A DNA stretch of 64,000 nucleotides from an uncultured Clostridia bacterium (GCA_949106495.1 CARYZD010000008.1:29434-93433); one strand, 5' to 3'; positions 18,518-26,840 are shown, numbered from the stretch's first letter. The notes: generated by a model not told the origin, from the sequence alone. A program made the numbers and translations.

Positions 18518-18994
18518 CTAGAATATTCTTCCTAAATTTATAGCTTTAGGATATACTTTTAATTGTTCATCCCATTGTACTATAAACTTATCTGCAAAGT
18601 GTGAGCAAAATTTCCCACTAATTGTTGATTTATCTATTCTGTCGTATACTTCAATATATACTAATTTTTTTCCAAAAATTTTTCCCAAAAAGAAAAATGG
18701 TATAGCAATAGCTGCACCTGAAGATATAATTACATCTGGTTTTTCTTTTATTAATACTTTTAATGCTAAAAAAGTATTTTTAATTAAATTTGGTATATTT
18801 CTATTTGTAGGATAATAGCAATAATATTTTTTTTCATCTTTTAAAATACTGTTTGCATCTACCTTATCAAAAGTAACCCACACTCTATCATGTTTTTGCC
18901 ATATATCTTTTAACATGTATACATGTGTCAAATGTCCTCCACTTGAACTAACAATACAAAATTTAGTATCCCCATATTTTTTCTTTTGTTTCAT
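18518..18994 (-). CDS. PssD-type glycosyltransferase subunit (Alg14-like)
   Basis: This 158-residue protein has the Alg14-like motif SSGGHLTHVYML near the start, a central hydrophobic stretch (IPFFFLGKIFG) and the family ending PKAINLGRIF. It anchors and activates the PssE-like partner encoded just downstream. Its ATG overlaps the end of the sugar-transferase gene by one base, and a GGAG site lies within that gene. Confidence 0.87.
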   Translation of the reverse strand: MKQKKKYGDTKFCIVSSSGGHLTHVYMLKDIWQKHDRVWVTFDKVDANSILKDEKKYYCYYPTNRNIPNLIKNTFLALKVLIKEKPDVIISSGAAIAIPFFFLGKIFGKKLVYIEVYDRIDKSTISGKFCSHFADKFIVQWDEQLKVYPKAINLGRIF

Positions 18995-19758
18995 TATTTT
19001 GCTCCATCCTTATTTAAAACTACACCTACTGTTTTTGTAAGTAATCCCATATCATACATGAAACCTTTTTCTTCATTGTATTTCATATCATATTCTAATC
19101 TTTCTTCAAATGTTGTATTTGATCTACCACTTACTTGCCATAGTCCTGTTATTCCTGGTTTTGATTCTACTATTGTGTCATAGTAGCTTCCCATATCATC
19201 TATTTCTCTTGGTAAATATGGTCTTGGTCCTACCAAACTCATATCTCCCTTTAATACATTTATTAATTGTGGTAATTCATCTATGCTTGTCTTTCTTAAG
19301 AAATTTCCAACTTTTGTTATTCTTGGGTCATCTTTTAATTTCTTATTTATTTTATATTCTTCTCTTGCTTTTTCATCTTGTTCTAATAATTCGAATAGTT
19401 TCTTATCTGCATCTGGTACCATTGTTCTAAATTTATATATTTCAAATAGTTTTCCATCTTTTCCTATTCTTTTTTGTGTAAACATTGCTGGTCCATCTGA
19501 ATCTTTTCTTATTGCTAAGCTTGTTGCTAAAAATACAGGTGATAGTAATAAGAGTGCTGTAGCTGATGCAGTAATATCTATAGCTCTTTTTAAAAATGAA
19601 TAAGTTACTTCATTAAATGTCTTATGTTGTTTTTGTTCTAAAATGTTTGTATTTTGATTAAACTTTATAATATTGCTTTCAATAGTATCTTCTGGAAATC
19701 TTGCAGAAGTTTCTAATTTAAATATTTTGTAGTCATTAGCTTCGTTTGACTGTGACAT
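18994..19758 (-). CDS. Priming undecaprenyl-phosphate sugar transferase
   Basis: This 254-residue protein has a short cytoplasmic leader of about 45 residues and one membrane segment (about 55-75). The catalytic bacterial sugar transferase domain carries KFRTM, SIDELPQLINVLKGDMSLVG followed by PRP, and GITGLWQVSGRS. It transfers sugar-1-phosphate to undecaprenyl phosphate, the first committed step of polymer synthesis. It lacks the long multi-spanning N-terminus of WbaP, so it is of the short PglC/EpsL-like form. AGGAGG precedes the ATG. The gene is second in the operon, after the VanZ-like gene. Confidence 0.92.
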   Translation of the reverse strand: MSQSNEANDYKIFKLETSARFPEDTIESNIIKFNQNTNILEQKQHKTFNEVTYSFLKRAIDITASATALLLLSPVFLATSLAIRKDSDGPAMFTQKRIGKDGKLFEIYKFRTMVPDADKKLFELLEQDEKAREEYKINKKLKDDPRITKVGNFLRKTSIDELPQLINVLKGDMSLVGPRPYLPREIDDMGSYYDTIVESKPGITGLWQVSGRSNTTFEERLEYDMKYNEEKGFMYDMGLLTKTVGVVLNKDGAK

Positions 19759-19761
19759 TTT

Positions 19762-20361
19762 TTATTCCTCCATTTTTAACATCTTGTCTTTACGTTTAGT
19801 TATTAAATATTTAAGTAATATAAATATAATTGAGCCTGTTATTATACCTAATGAATCAATAAATACATCTTTTATAGAGCATGTCCTACCTGGGACAAAC
19901 TTTTGATGAAATTCATCTGTATATGCGTATAATATACCTGTTATCATTGCGTAAAATATGTATTTTGAGAATAAGTGATATTTTCTTAATGCAATTCTTG
20001 TTTCTTTTATATTGCTTTTATCTAAATTTGCATAAAAAAATACAGATAGAAGAATACCACCTAACATGTATAGAAAATAATGAGCATTCTTTCTTACAAC
20101 TTTTTGTAACTGACTCGAATACTTATATTTATATTCCTTCTTTTTTAGTGTATTTTTTTCATCTGCTTGATTGTTGTTATGACTTATTACAGGTGAATCT
20201 TCATTCTTTGAAACTTTAGAATCTATCGAATGAATAAATGCTCCACTTGTATTAAGTGTATCTATTCCGTCTTGACCTGAAAATATAAATACAGTTATCA
20301 TCCATACCAAAACAAATACTGTAGATAATATTTTTAGTAATCCTAATTTGTTTTTTCTCAT
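19762..20361 (-). CDS. VanZ-like membrane protein, first gene of the polysaccharide operon
   Basis: This 199-residue protein has an N-terminal membrane segment, a polar insert of about 60 residues, then three membrane segments. The VanZ signature is DEFHQKFVPGRTCSIKDVFI (around residue 150). VanZ-family function is not settled; some members alter lipopeptide or teicoplanin susceptibility. It resembles the protein encoded at 22164-22664, but that one lacks the insert. GGAGAAAAAG precedes the ATG. The operon promoter lies at 20430-20458. Confidence 0.88.
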   Translation of the reverse strand: MRKNKLGLLKILSTVFVLVWMITVFIFSGQDGIDTLNTSGAFIHSIDSKVSKNEDSPVISHNNNQADEKNTLKKKEYKYKYSSQLQKVVRKNAHYFLYMLGGILLSVFFYANLDKSNIKETRIALRKYHLFSKYIFYAMITGILYAYTDEFHQKFVPGRTCSIKDVFIDSLGIITGSIIFILLKYLITKRKDKMLKMEE

Positions 20362-20429
20362 TTCTTTTTCTCCAATAGCATAACCTATATTATTTATGTA
20401 TACTTAAATCTATATAACTGACGTATTAT

Positions 20430-20458
20430 ATTATATCATGAATTATAATTATAGTCAA
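20430..20458 (-). promoter_or_regulatory. Promoter of the exopolysaccharide operon
   Basis: On the minus strand TTGACT (20458-20453) and TATAAT (20435-20430) are separated by 17 bases, about 70 bases before the VanZ-like start. Confidence 0.75.
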
Positions 20459-20539
20459 TTAGTTTTTCGATATTTTTCTTCTTTTTATATACATTTTCAG
20501 TTCTTTAATAGACATAATATTGTACCACGTGTACAAAAC

Positions 20540-20563
20540 AGCTCACATCAAAGTATGTGAGCT
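20540..20563 (-). terminator. Terminator of the (p)ppGpp synthetase gene
   Basis: AGCTCACAT (20540-20548) pairs with ATGTGAGCT (20555-20563). It is followed on the minus strand by GTTTTGT. Confidence 0.7.
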
Positions 20564-20570
20564 TATTTTT

Positions 20571-21263
20571 TTAATAATTTAACATAGAATTATTCTCATG
20601 TTTTCTATACATTTTTATTATTTTTGATTGCAATTTCTCAAGTGCCTTAGCATACCATGTTAACTTATTTGAATCTAACTTAGATAATTTGTTATCTGTT
20701 TTATATCTAATCTCATGTTCCATTTCAGACCAAAAATCCATTGCTACTGTTCTAATTTGTATTTCAACTTTTATTATAACTGTTTCATCATTAATTGTAA
20801 CTGGTGTCTCAACAATTAAATGATATGCAGAATATCCACTTTTTTTAGGATTATATATATAATCTTTTTCTTCTATTACATTTAAAGTTGGCATATTTTG
20901 AATAATTTGTTTAATAAAGAAAATATCATCTTTTAAAGGACAAACTATTCTTATTCCTGCAATATCATCCACATTATCCACAAGAGACTTATATGTTGGA
21001 GCTATACCTTTCTTTTTTATTTTATTCATTATACTCTTTTTAGATTTTACTCTTGAATCTATTTTCTCAATTATTGTATAACCATACATATTATTTAATC
21101 TCTCTTTTATGCTATTTAATGTATCAGCAACTTGGTGCATTGCTATTTCATATATTTTTAACAAATCATTATATTGTTTACTTTCTATATTAATTTTTTC
21201 ATCTTCTGTATTATCTAATTCATTATTTTTAATTATTAACTCAGTTCTCGGACTCACCTCCAA
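20571..21263 (-). CDS. Small alarmone synthetase (RelA/SpoT domain, YjbM/YwaC type)
   Basis: This protein of up to 230 residues has a RelA/SpoT synthetase domain: RVKSKKSIMNKIKKKG, DDIAGIRIVC, KKSGYSAYHL and VEIQIRTVAMDFWSEMEHEI. It lacks the hydrolase, TGS and ACT domains, so it should make (p)ppGpp constitutively. The start is a puzzle. The frame opens with TTG (21261-21263) and the perfect GGAGGTG ribosome site lies inside it, with no ATG until about residue 41. A promoter (-10 at 21278-21283) places the transcript start only a few bases upstream. The true start may be TTG, GTG or a non-canonical codon. Confidence 0.88.
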   Translation of the reverse strand: MEVSPRTELIIKNNELDNTEDEKINIESKQYNDLLKIYEIAMHQVADTLNSIKERLNNMYGYTIIEKIDSRVKSKKSIMNKIKKKGIAPTYKSLVDNVDDIAGIRIVCPLKDDIFFIKQIIQNMPTLNVIEEKDYIYNPKKSGYSAYHLIVETPVTINDETVIIKVEIQIRTVAMDFWSEMEHEIRYKTDNKLSKLDSNKLTWYAKALEKLQSKIIKMYRKHENNSMLNY

Positions 21264-21277
21264 TACTATCTATTAAA

Positions 21278-21306
21278 ATTATATCTTAAATATGTATAAT
21301 TATCAA
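21278..21306 (-). promoter_or_regulatory. Promoter of the small alarmone synthetase gene
   Basis: On the minus strand TTGATA (21306-21301) and TATAAT (21283-21278) are separated by 17 bases. The expected transcript start near 21271 leaves a 5' leader of under 15 bases. Confidence 0.7.
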
Positions 21307-21482
21307 ACAAATATTGTGTTAATTAGATGAAAAATAATATCACAATTTGTCCTATTATTATATCTAATTTAGGCTCCTTTATATAATATTAACAAAGTAA
21401 TATTAATTGCTACAAATACTGTTATTTTTTCTTTTATATTTTATCTGTATATGATATAATTTTTATATCTATGGAGGTAATT

Positions 21483-22136
21483 ATGCAATATTTATTTTTA
21501 GATGAATCTGGAAACTTACACAAAAATAGTCCAGATAGATATTTTGTAATTGGTGGAGTATATACAAACAATTATGCAGACATTAAAAAATCATATGTTG
21601 AAATAAACCATGAATTAAAAGAAAAGTTAAATATGGATTTTGAAACAGAGTTAAAAGCAGCGTATTTAAATATGGAAGAAAAAATGGATATAGTAATTAA
21701 ACTTCAAGAAATGAATGGTATGTATATAGTAGGGATAATAGTAGATAAATATAAGCTTGGAGTAGAAATTGATGAAATACATTTATACTATAATTATGTA
21801 ATACGTAAATTATTAGATTATTTAATAAAAATAAATCTTATTAAAACCACTCAAAACGAAGAATTATATTTAAATATTGATAAAAGTTCTATGAAAATAG
21901 AAGATATAAATTCATTAGAAAATTATTTAAAAACACATTTTAATATAGAAAGAAAAATGAAGTATAAAATAAATGTATCTTATTGGGATTCAAAGAAAAA
22001 CTATATGGTACAAGTAGCAGATATAATGTGTAATACTATTTGGAATATAGCTCAATCTCCAAATTCCAATGGATTATTTAGACATTTAGATAAAAAAGGA
22101 AAATTAAGAATTTGTAAACTATCTAAAATAGTTTAA
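21483..22136 (+). CDS. DUF3800 family protein
   Basis: This 217-residue protein begins MQYLFLDESGN, the DUF3800 signature in which the DESG acidic residues sit in a probable RNase-H-like fold. A later VQVADIMCNTIW segment is the family's second conserved block. Function is unestablished; relatives are often found near defence or mobile genes, but no such genes are visible here. I start at the ATG at 21483, which has GGAGG 7 bases upstream. An in-frame ATG 12 bases earlier overlaps that site. It is monocistronic and ends at a bidirectional terminator. Confidence 0.85.
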   Translation: MQYLFLDESGNLHKNSPDRYFVIGGVYTNNYADIKKSYVEINHELKEKLNMDFETELKAAYLNMEEKMDIVIKLQEMNGMYIVGIIVDKYKLGVEIDEIHLYYNYVIRKLLDYLIKINLIKTTQNEELYLNIDKSSMKIEDINSLENYLKTHFNIERKMKYKINVSYWDSKKNYMVQVADIMCNTIWNIAQSPNSNGLFRHLDKKGKLRICKLSKIV

Positions 22137-22148
22137 CTCATATATAAA

Positions 22149-22183
22149 AAGAAAGCAAAGATTTTAATTATCTTTGCTTTCTT
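22149..22183. terminator. Bidirectional terminator
   Basis: The perfect 14-bp stem is AAGAAAGCAAAGAT (22149-22162) with ATCTTTGCTTTCTT (22170-22183), shared by two convergent genes. Confidence 0.85.
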
Positions 22184-22664
22184 GTCTTTTCATTATTCTA
22201 TTTATAATTTTAATTATTATAATATAAAATGTAATACCTGTTATTAAACCACATGTATCTACAAATACATCAAAAATTCTACAACTTCTTCCTGGCACAA
22301 AAAATTGATGTATCTCATCTGATATAGCATATAAAATACCAAAACCAAGTGAATTTATAAATTTACTTTTTAATTTAAGTTGGATACTTAAATTATATAA
22401 TAAAAATCCACCTATAGTATAAATAGTAAAATGAGCTAATTTTCTTACAAACGGTTGCAATGTTTGAACTATTAATTCTAAATTTTCTGTAGTAATATTA
22501 GTATAAAAGAATTTTACTATTTTTCTAATTGTATTACCACTTGTTGCTGATGAATCATCTCCAACTTGACTTGAAAACCAAAATATAGTAATCATCCATA
22601 AAATTACTAATACTATACTTATTATTATACATATATTAAATTTTTTCTTTTCTTTATTATCCAT
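22164..22664 (-). CDS. VanZ-like membrane protein
   Basis: This 166-residue protein has four predicted membrane segments and the VanZ motif DEIHQFFVPGRSCRIFDVFV. It is clearly homologous to the protein encoded at 19762-20361 but lacks its polar insert. GAAGGAAG precedes the ATG. It is probably monocistronic. The only other VanZ gene nearby leads the polysaccharide operon, so a shared role at the envelope is plausible but unproven. Confidence 0.85.
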   Translation of the reverse strand: MDNKEKKKFNICIIISIVLVILWMITIFWFSSQVGDDSSATSGNTIRKIVKFFYTNITTENLELIVQTLQPFVRKLAHFTIYTIGGFLLYNLSIQLKLKSKFINSLGFGILYAISDEIHQFFVPGRSCRIFDVFVDTCGLITGITFYIIIIKIINRIMKRQESKDN

Positions 22665-22726
22665 ATTTCTTCCTTCTATAACAATATATATTATACATGA
22701 TTTTAGTTTATTTTTCTATAAAAAAA

Positions 22727-22750
22727 TGAAGTAGATTAATATCTACTTCA
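22727..22750 (-). terminator. Terminator of the 187-residue membrane protein gene
   Basis: TGAAGTAGAT (22727-22736) pairs with ATCTACTTCA (22741-22750). It is followed on the minus strand by TTTTTTATAG. Confidence 0.8.
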
Positions 22751-22777
22751 AATTTATGTTAAAGATTTTTATATAAT

Positions 22778-23341
22778 CTACTCTTTAAATTTAATGTCAG
22801 TTATTTGAAATTCATATGAACCATCTTCAATTGGATATATATCCAAAGTTACTATCTTCTCTTGCCCTGGCTCTAAAGCATATATATATTCACTTGAATA
22901 TGTATTTCTTTCTGTTATTTTAGCACTTTCTAAAATTTTGTCTGATTTGTTCTTTACAAATACTGTTAATGTATTTTGATCAACATAAGAATAATCAATA
23001 TCATAATAACCTTCAACTGAAATGTCTTCACAGTATACATTTTCTACCTTATTAATCGTTCCAAAAGAACCTCCTATACATGCAGACATTATTGCCATTA
23101 TTACAAAAAACATTACAAATGCAACACAAAATAATACTCTTCCAGGTGTTGCAATATTATCATGCATAAAGTTAATTTTACTATCATATTTTTCAATTAA
23201 CTCATCATATTGCTTATTTTCTTGAATATGTTCGTCAAAATACTTATTTGTTTGCTTCATTCTTTGAAGAGAATCAGTATTCTCGTCTTCATCTAGTATT
23301 TCTACTTTATTTTTATAATTACTATTTGAGTTCTCTTTCAT
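22778..23341 (-). CDS. Hypothetical single-pass membrane protein with extracellular beta domain
   Basis: This 187-residue protein has a cytoplasmic acidic and coiled N-terminal part (about 1-70) and one membrane segment (about 72-92, VLFCVAFVMFFVIMAIMSAC). A C-terminal beta-rich domain of about 80 residues (with FVKNKSDKILESAKI and LEPGQEKIVTLDI) looks like the FxLYD-type extracellular domains. I do not recognise a specific family. It lacks a strong ribosome site and lies 25 bases after a 40-codon membrane ORF that has one, so the pair is probably translated together. Confidence 0.6.
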   Translation of the reverse strand: MKENSNSNYKNKVEILDEDENTDSLQRMKQTNKYFDEHIQENKQYDELIEKYDSKINFMHDNIATPGRVLFCVAFVMFFVIMAIMSACIGGSFGTINKVENVYCEDISVEGYYDIDYSYVDQNTLTVFVKNKSDKILESAKITERNTYSSEYIYALEPGQEKIVTLDIYPIEDGSYEFQITDIKFKE

Positions 23342-23366
23342 CTTTCGATATTTTTTCTCTTTAAAA

Positions 23367-23489
23367 TCAAGGTATAAATATATACCGATACAGTATCACT
23401 TCAACTGCCACCCAAATAATAAAAATAACGCAAATAGCATATTTGCTAAAATTTGAAATTTCTAATGCATTAAAAATATTTTCAATCAT
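23367..23489 (-). CDS. Small 40-residue membrane protein
   Basis: An ATG at 23487-23489 with an AGGGAGG site 7 bases upstream opens a 40-codon frame ending TGA at 23367-23369. Residues about 18-33 (YAICVIFIIWVAVEVILY) form one membrane segment. A near-consensus promoter lies 80 bases upstream. It precedes the 187-residue membrane protein gene on the same transcript, and a joint function is likely. No family is recognised. Confidence 0.6.
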   Translation of the reverse strand: MIENIFNALEISNFSKYAICVIFIIWVAVEVILYRYIFIP

Positions 23490-23568
23490 AGAAAAATCCT
23501 CCCTATAAATAATAATACTCTTAGATTATCTATTAAGAAATCTATATAATGTTTTCTAAGGCTTAAGT

Positions 23569-23597
23569 ATTATACCATTGTATATTAGTTATGTCAA
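23569..23597 (-). promoter_or_regulatory. Promoter of the small membrane protein pair
   Basis: On the minus strand TTGACA (23597-23592) and TATAAT (23574-23569) are separated by 17 bases. Confidence 0.75.
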
Positions 23598-23613
23598 CAT
23601 TTTCAAAATAAAA

Positions 23614-23635
23614 AAGAGTGCTAATTTGCACTCTT
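23614..23635 (-). terminator. Terminator of the 222-residue protein gene
   Basis: AAGAGTGC (23614-23621) pairs with GCACTCTT (23628-23635). It is followed on the minus strand by TTTTATTTTGAAAA. Confidence 0.75.
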
Positions 23636-23638
23636 AAT

Positions 23639-24307
23639 CTAAATAGCTACATTTTGAGAAATTAAACTAAATATGTTTGGTTCATTATATTCTTGATTTT
23701 CATCAATAACATATCTTATTTTTCCATTTATTATATTTAATTTAGTAACTTTACCTTTTATCTCATAACAGTAATTTATTTTAACTTTATTACATATCTT
23801 TGATATCTTTTGAAAGATTTTTAATGGAACTTTATCATATGTTTTAAATTCTAATCTATTATCTTTTAATTTTACACATATTGGTTCTGTTCCAGTTCCC
23901 CATAAAGTCTCTCTTATTATATAACTATTAAATATTGATTTATTTTTAATTCTTTCTATAAAGAATTTTGTATCTTCTTCTATTTTTTTAGTTTGATATT
24001 TAACTTTAGCACTGTTTATTTGTTCATCAGTTAAAACTCTAAATTCATAAGGTTTTCTTCTTGTTCTTCCAACAAATTTAAAAGTATTAATTAATTTATC
24101 CCTATCATATTCTTTTTGATTTTTTAAATAAATATTTAAACACAAATTCATGTATTGATCTAATGCTAAATCATCATAATCTTTCTCCATAGGTTCTATT
24201 TTATTAAAGTCTAATTGACTTTCCTCACCATTTATCTTTTTAATGATATCTTGAACATCATCAAAATCTCCAAAAAAACTTACTTTATTATTGATTATAT
24301 TATTCAT
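23639..24307 (-). CDS. Hypothetical protein resembling DUF1281/api92-like proteins
   Basis: This 222-residue protein contains a TLWGTGTEPICVK segment followed by an LEFKTYDKVPLKIFQKISK segment. This is reminiscent of the WGTKWNA and PxxPxxxF pattern of DUF1281/api92 ferredoxin-fold proteins found on plasmids and phages. The match is partial. The ATG at 24305-24307 has AAAGGTGG upstream. A longer frame from a GTG at 24353-24355 runs through the 5' leader and is rejected. The gene has a conserved promoter-leader cassette also found upstream of two neighbouring genes. Confidence 0.5.
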   Translation of the reverse strand: MNNIINNKVSFFGDFDDVQDIIKKINGEESQLDFNKIEPMEKDYDDLALDQYMNLCLNIYLKNQKEYDRDKLINTFKFVGRTRRKPYEFRVLTDEQINSAKVKYQTKKIEEDTKFFIERIKNKSIFNSYIIRETLWGTGTEPICVKLKDNRLEFKTYDKVPLKIFQKISKICNKVKINYCYEIKGKVTKLNIINGKIRYVIDENQEYNEPNIFSLISQNVAI

Positions 24308-24450
24308 AATATAAATCCACCTTTCCTTTTTAATCCTATGTCCACTTAAAATCACAACTTCAAACTACTATTTCCACCTCCTAAATTATTAGTTGTGCTA
24401 AATTATTTTAAATGTTTGATAATTATATCATATGTTTACAATTATGTCAA
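24308..24450 (-). promoter_or_regulatory. Promoter-leader cassette, copy 1
   Basis: The promoter is TTGACA (24450-24445) and TATAAT (24427-24422) with a 17-base spacer. The leader contains CTAATAATTTAGGAGGTG, then TTGAAGTTGTGATTTTAAG, and ends with AAAAAGGAAAGG before the gene's start. The first GGAGGTG is followed by a very short frame (TTG AAG TTG TGA), not by the gene. It is homologous to the leader at 26691-26824 and similar to that at 24977-25112. Confidence 0.65.
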
Positions 24451-24492
24451 CTTTTACCACTTATCTTTTTCTGTTTATCTTTTAAAAAGTAA

Positions 24493-24521
24493 AAACCTTG
24501 AAATATATAATTTCAAGGTTT
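24493..24521 (-). terminator. Terminator of the 147-residue protein gene
   Basis: The perfect stem is AAACCTTGAAAT (24493-24504) with ATTTCAAGGTTT (24510-24521). It is followed on the minus strand by TTACTTTTT. Confidence 0.8.
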
Positions 24522-24532
24522 AAATTTATGTT

Positions 24533-24976
24533 TTATGCAAAACACTTTGCAATAGTATATTTATTGGTTTTAAACATAGACGATACTTCTTCTTCAGCAA
24601 AACTTATTCCTTTAGTATATCTTTCTGTAATAATTTTAGATTCATTTCCATATCCTATTACATATTTATATGTTGCTGTTATGCCAAATTTACCTATTAG
24701 TCTTAATAATAAATGTTGTAAATCATCATCTCCAAATGCTATTATAGCATGATTTGCATTTAATTTTCCATATATAATTTTATCTTTAAGAGTCCAATCT
24801 GATATATTCCAATTTTTATCTACAAAGTTTGTTGTTAAACTTTTTAATTCCTTTGCACATTTGACTGAATATACCTTCAAGCCCTTTGCTCTAACGTCCT
24901 CTATAAATTTCTTTATTTTTTCACTTTCATCATTAAGTATCATAACATTTGTTAATTTTTTTGATATTTTGTTCAT
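24533..24976 (-). CDS. Hypothetical protein
   Basis: This 147-residue soluble protein has an alternating alpha/beta pattern (VMILNDESEKIKKFI, LKVYSVKCAKELKSL, HAIIAFGDDDLQHLLLRLI). No family is recognised. It has no signal peptide. An AAAGGAG site precedes the ATG. It is monocistronic with its own promoter-leader cassette and terminator, in a group of genes that share this leader type. Confidence 0.55.
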   Translation of the reverse strand: MNKISKKLTNVMILNDESEKIKKFIEDVRAKGLKVYSVKCAKELKSLTTNFVDKNWNISDWTLKDKIIYGKLNANHAIIAFGDDDLQHLLLRLIGKFGITATYKYVIGYGNESKIITERYTKGISFAEEEVSSMFKTNKYTIAKCFA

Positions 24977-25112
24977 ACCAAAAACTCCTTTCCTTTTTAA
25001 TATTTTTTATTTAAAACTTAATATAAGCTTCAATTCACCTCCTTAAATTTTTTTAGAGTACTATTTTTTTTAGTCGCTTGTTTATTATAACACGCTTGTT
25101 GTTTTATGTCAA
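24977..25112 (-). promoter_or_regulatory. Promoter-leader cassette, copy 2
   Basis: TTGACA (25112-25107) and TATAAT (25089-25084) are separated by 17 bases. In the leader an AAGGAGGTG is followed by a possible 8-codon frame starting TTG AAG CTT. A second site, AAAGGAAAGGAG, precedes the real gene. The arrangement matches copy 1. Confidence 0.6.
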
Positions 25113-25204
25113 TCGTTAATTGCTTAAAATATAATAAAAAGTACTTAGAAAATTTCTAAGTACTTCTTTTAAATTCAAATTTATTATAATGTTATAACAA
25201 TTGT

Positions 25205-26690
25205 TTATTCTTCTTCATATAATTTTGGCTCTTCATCTGACTCTTTTGCTGTAATATTTAAGTTTCTAGTTGTCTTACCTTCAAAAGTTTCTGCTTTAAT
25301 TATTTCTTTTAAGTCAATTCCTGTTGCTTCTTTAACAGATTCCATTGTTTTAGCCATTAATATAGGTACATTATTAGCTATATCTGAAACACCTTTTGAG
25401 TCTCCACCAATAACTGTAACTTTATCTATTGAAGAAATTGGTTCTGCAACGCTCTTAGCAATTTCAGGTAATACATTTAATGCCATTTCAAGAATTGCAG
25501 CTTCACCATATTTTTTCATAGCTTCTGCTTTTTTGTCTATTGCTTCAGCTTCTGCTACACCTTTTTGACGTATAGCCTCAGCTTCTGCTTTTCCTTTAGC
25601 TTCAATTGCTAAAGCTTCTTGTTCTTGAGCATATTTTTGAGCCTCTGCTTGTTTCTTCATAGCTTCAGCTTCACGCTCAACTTCAATTTTCTTTGCTTCA
25701 GCTTCTTTAGTTCTAATGTATAATTTAGCATCAGCCTCTTGTTGTTTAGCAAATTTCTCAGCTTCTGCTTTTTTCTTAATCCCTGCTTCTAATGCTCTTT
25801 CTTGGATTTCAACTTTACGTGCTTCTAATTCAACTTCACGTTCTTTTCTTGCAATGTCTGCATTTACGGATTCTTCTTCAATAGTTTTTCTTTGTTGTTG
25901 TTTTTGAATTTCAAATGCAGCTTCTGCTTCAGCAGCTTTAGTATCTGCAATTTTTTTAAGTTCAGATTTCCTAATGTCTAACTCGTTTTGTTTTTGAGCA
26001 ATCTCTAAGTCTGATTTAACACGAGCTTCATTTGCTTCTTTATCTGCTTCAGCTTGTTTTATTTCAACATCTCTATCAGCTTCTGCTTTTGCAATAGCAG
26101 CATCTTTTCTAATTTTTGCTGTGTTATCCATACCCATGTTTTTAATAAGGTCACTTTCATCCTCAACATTTTGAATGTTACATGAAATAATTTCTATACC
26201 AAGGTTTCTCATATCTACTGATGCTTTTTGTTGCACTTGATTTCCAAATTCTTCTCTGTTATTACATATATCTCTTAAAGAAATAGTTCCGCACAATCTC
26301 TCTCATGTTTCCTTGTAGTGAATCTTGTAAATCACTAATAATTTCTTGTGGTTCCTTATTTAAAAAGTTTTTCATAGCTTTTTCCATTAATTCTGGTTCT
26401 GTACTTACTCTAACTTTTGCCACTGCGTCAACTTGAATATTAATAAAATCTAATGTTGGTATATAACCATCTGTTTTAATATCTACAGTAACTTGCTTTA
26501 ATGTTAATCTGTCTAATCTTTCTAAAAATGGAATTTTTATACCAGCTCTACCAATAAGTATACGAGGATTCTTTTTAAATCCTGAAATTATATATGCAAC
26601 ATCTGGTGGTGCTTTTACATATCCACTAGCTAAAATTCCTAGAATTACTACTGCAGCAATTATTCCTAATACAATATAAACAATACTCAT
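25205..26690 (-). pseudogene. Flotillin family protein, interrupted by a single-base frameshift
   Basis: Two overlapping frames together make a complete flotillin of about 495 residues. The first (26262-26690) encodes a membrane anchor (residues 4-24) and the start of the SPFH domain. The second (25205-26296) encodes the rest of SPFH and the long Ala/Glu-rich coiled coil (AKAEADRD repeats) and C-terminal tail. In intact homologues the join reads MREI(I/V)GTI. Here an extra C at 26291 changes GTGGGA to GTGCGGA and breaks the frame. No other lesion is visible over 1.1 kb, so this is a very recent mutation or a sequencing error. Flotillins organise membrane microdomains. Confidence 0.88.
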
Positions 26691-26824
26691 AACAAATACC
26701 TCTTTTCATAAATATTGTCATTTAAAATTACAACTAAACTCCTTTCACCTTCTAAATTATTAGTTAGTTGCTTATATTTTTTCAAATGCTTGATTATTAT
26801 AGCATTATTTTTAATTTATGTCAA
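26691..26824 (-). promoter_or_regulatory. Promoter-leader cassette, copy 3 (flotillin)
   Basis: TTGACA (26824-26819) and TATAAT (26801-26796) are separated by 17 bases. The leader shares CTAATAATTTAG-AAGGTG and GTTGTAATTTTAAATG with copy 1, in the same order and spacing. Confidence 0.65.
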
Positions 26825-26840
26825 CTATTAACTGTAAAAA

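Noticed and set aside
20519..20537. Near-palindrome with central CACGTG as a parS site
   Set aside because: Only the CACGTG core matches. The arms (TGTAC, TACAA) differ from parS arms (TGTTT, AAACA) and are offset by one base.
26262..26300. Programmed ribosomal frameshift in flotillin
   Set aside because: There is no slippery heptamer or downstream stimulator, and homologues are encoded in one frame, so a mutation or read error is simpler.
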